Origin: Candidatus Tectomicrobia bacterium
Lineage (GTDB): Bacteria; UBA8248
Reading direction: 5' to 3'
Assembly (NCBI GenBank): GCA_016192135.1
Contig: JACPUR010000034.1
Span: forward strand, 1-57,906
DNA: 57,906 bases
Shown here one piece after another: positions 57,728-57,906 of this stretch (the stretch's first letter is position 1; each line of letters opens with the position of its first letter). A program made the translations under genes and the position numbers. The notes beneath the pieces are model-generated. The model saw only the letters and a program-made list of their open reading frames with translations, searched no databases and was not told the DNA's origin.

Positions 57728-57906
57728 ATGCGGAAATACCTGCTGGCCCTGGCCGCGGGCGTGCTCGCGGCCAGCCTGGCGGCTCCTTCCTACGCCGCCG
57801 ACTTCAAGTACACGGGCATCTTCCGCCTGCGCGGCATCACGACGGAAGACCTCGACCGCAACGAGAACACCCACGACGGCAGCCAGTACATGGACGCCCT
57901 CGTGCG
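57728..57906 (+). CDS. Outer-membrane porin-like beta-barrel protein (partial, 3' end outside window)
   Basis: The ATG at 57728, 8 bases after GAGGAGAG, begins a signal peptide (MRKYLLALAAGVLAASLAA, cleavage near SYAA) and then FKYTGIFRLRGITTEDLDRN, the short alternating first strand typical of outer-membrane barrels. Only 59 residues are inside the window. The specific porin type cannot be told from this. Confidence 0.65.
   Translation, partial: MRKYLLALAAGVLAASLAAPSYAADFKYTGIFRLRGITTEDLDRNENTHDGSQYMDALV

Overview
The window is high-GC DNA (roughly 70% by eye) from a Gram-negative, probably uncultivated bacterium. An outer membrane is implied by an MlaA/VacJ lipoprotein, a porin-like gene at the right edge and secreted c-type cytochromes. 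A complete coenzyme F420 pathway, a tad-type pilin set, a reductive-dehalogenase-like protein and a heme branch with a protoporphyrinogen oxidase suggest a lineage such as Tectomicrobia, Methylomirabilota/Rokubacteria or a deltaproteobacterial relative. This placement is inference; there is no rRNA or other taxonomic marker here.

Layout. 1-2.5 kb: a Cys-motif membrane protein, then cofC-cofE on the minus strand. 2.8-9.7 kb: a BioF2/CelD-type acetyltransferase, an amidase fused to a GatC/AtzG-like tail, two mini membrane proteins with a zinc dehydrogenase, aroE and a CaiB-type CoA transferase. 9.9-15.4 kb: an F420 operon cofG-cofH-(frhB-like)-(FbiB-type nitroreductase)-cofD with stop/start overlaps. 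15.5-21.4 kb: a monoheme cytochrome c, two paralogous cupredoxins (one with its copper site lost), a fragment of a duplicated cytochrome gene, a KimA-like APC transporter and a universal stress protein. 21.5-26.7 kb: an Ala-rich peptide, mlaA, tRNA-Cys and a tightly overlapping hemE-hemH-hemY operon. 27-30.5 kb: Flp pilin, TadE and two tandem TadG-like proteins. 30.6-35.2 kb: DCC protein, ferredoxin, FAH-family hydrolase, HpcH/HpaI aldolase, a membrane hydrolase and a quinone reductase.

35.2-36.45 kb is a sharply AT-richer island carrying one gene whose C-terminus has a phage MuF-like Cys/His motif. It abuts an orphan antitoxin. Next come an RhlE-type helicase and two toxin-antitoxin pairs (ParE-type and HicAB), a rhodanese, a C-rich hairpin repeat array, a reductive-dehalogenase-like protein without a Tat signal, and an ethylbenzene-dehydrogenase-related cytochrome. 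43-48.9 kb holds small exported or membrane proteins, a promoter/operator/terminator unit of unknown role, a ferritin-like protein and coiled-coil proteins. 49-50.96 kb is thiC under a TPP riboswitch. 51-57.3 kb holds a TMTC-like membrane TPR protein, a zinc-ribbon/RDD protein with a repeated acidic Trp motif, and a secreted FG-GAP protein.

Two families of short palindromic repeats recur. One has GTAGGGGCG/CGCCCCTAC arms with a variable but usually self-complementary centre; one copy is translated inside the amidase. The other has CCCCAAGCGGC arms; one copy is translated at the cofC 3' end.
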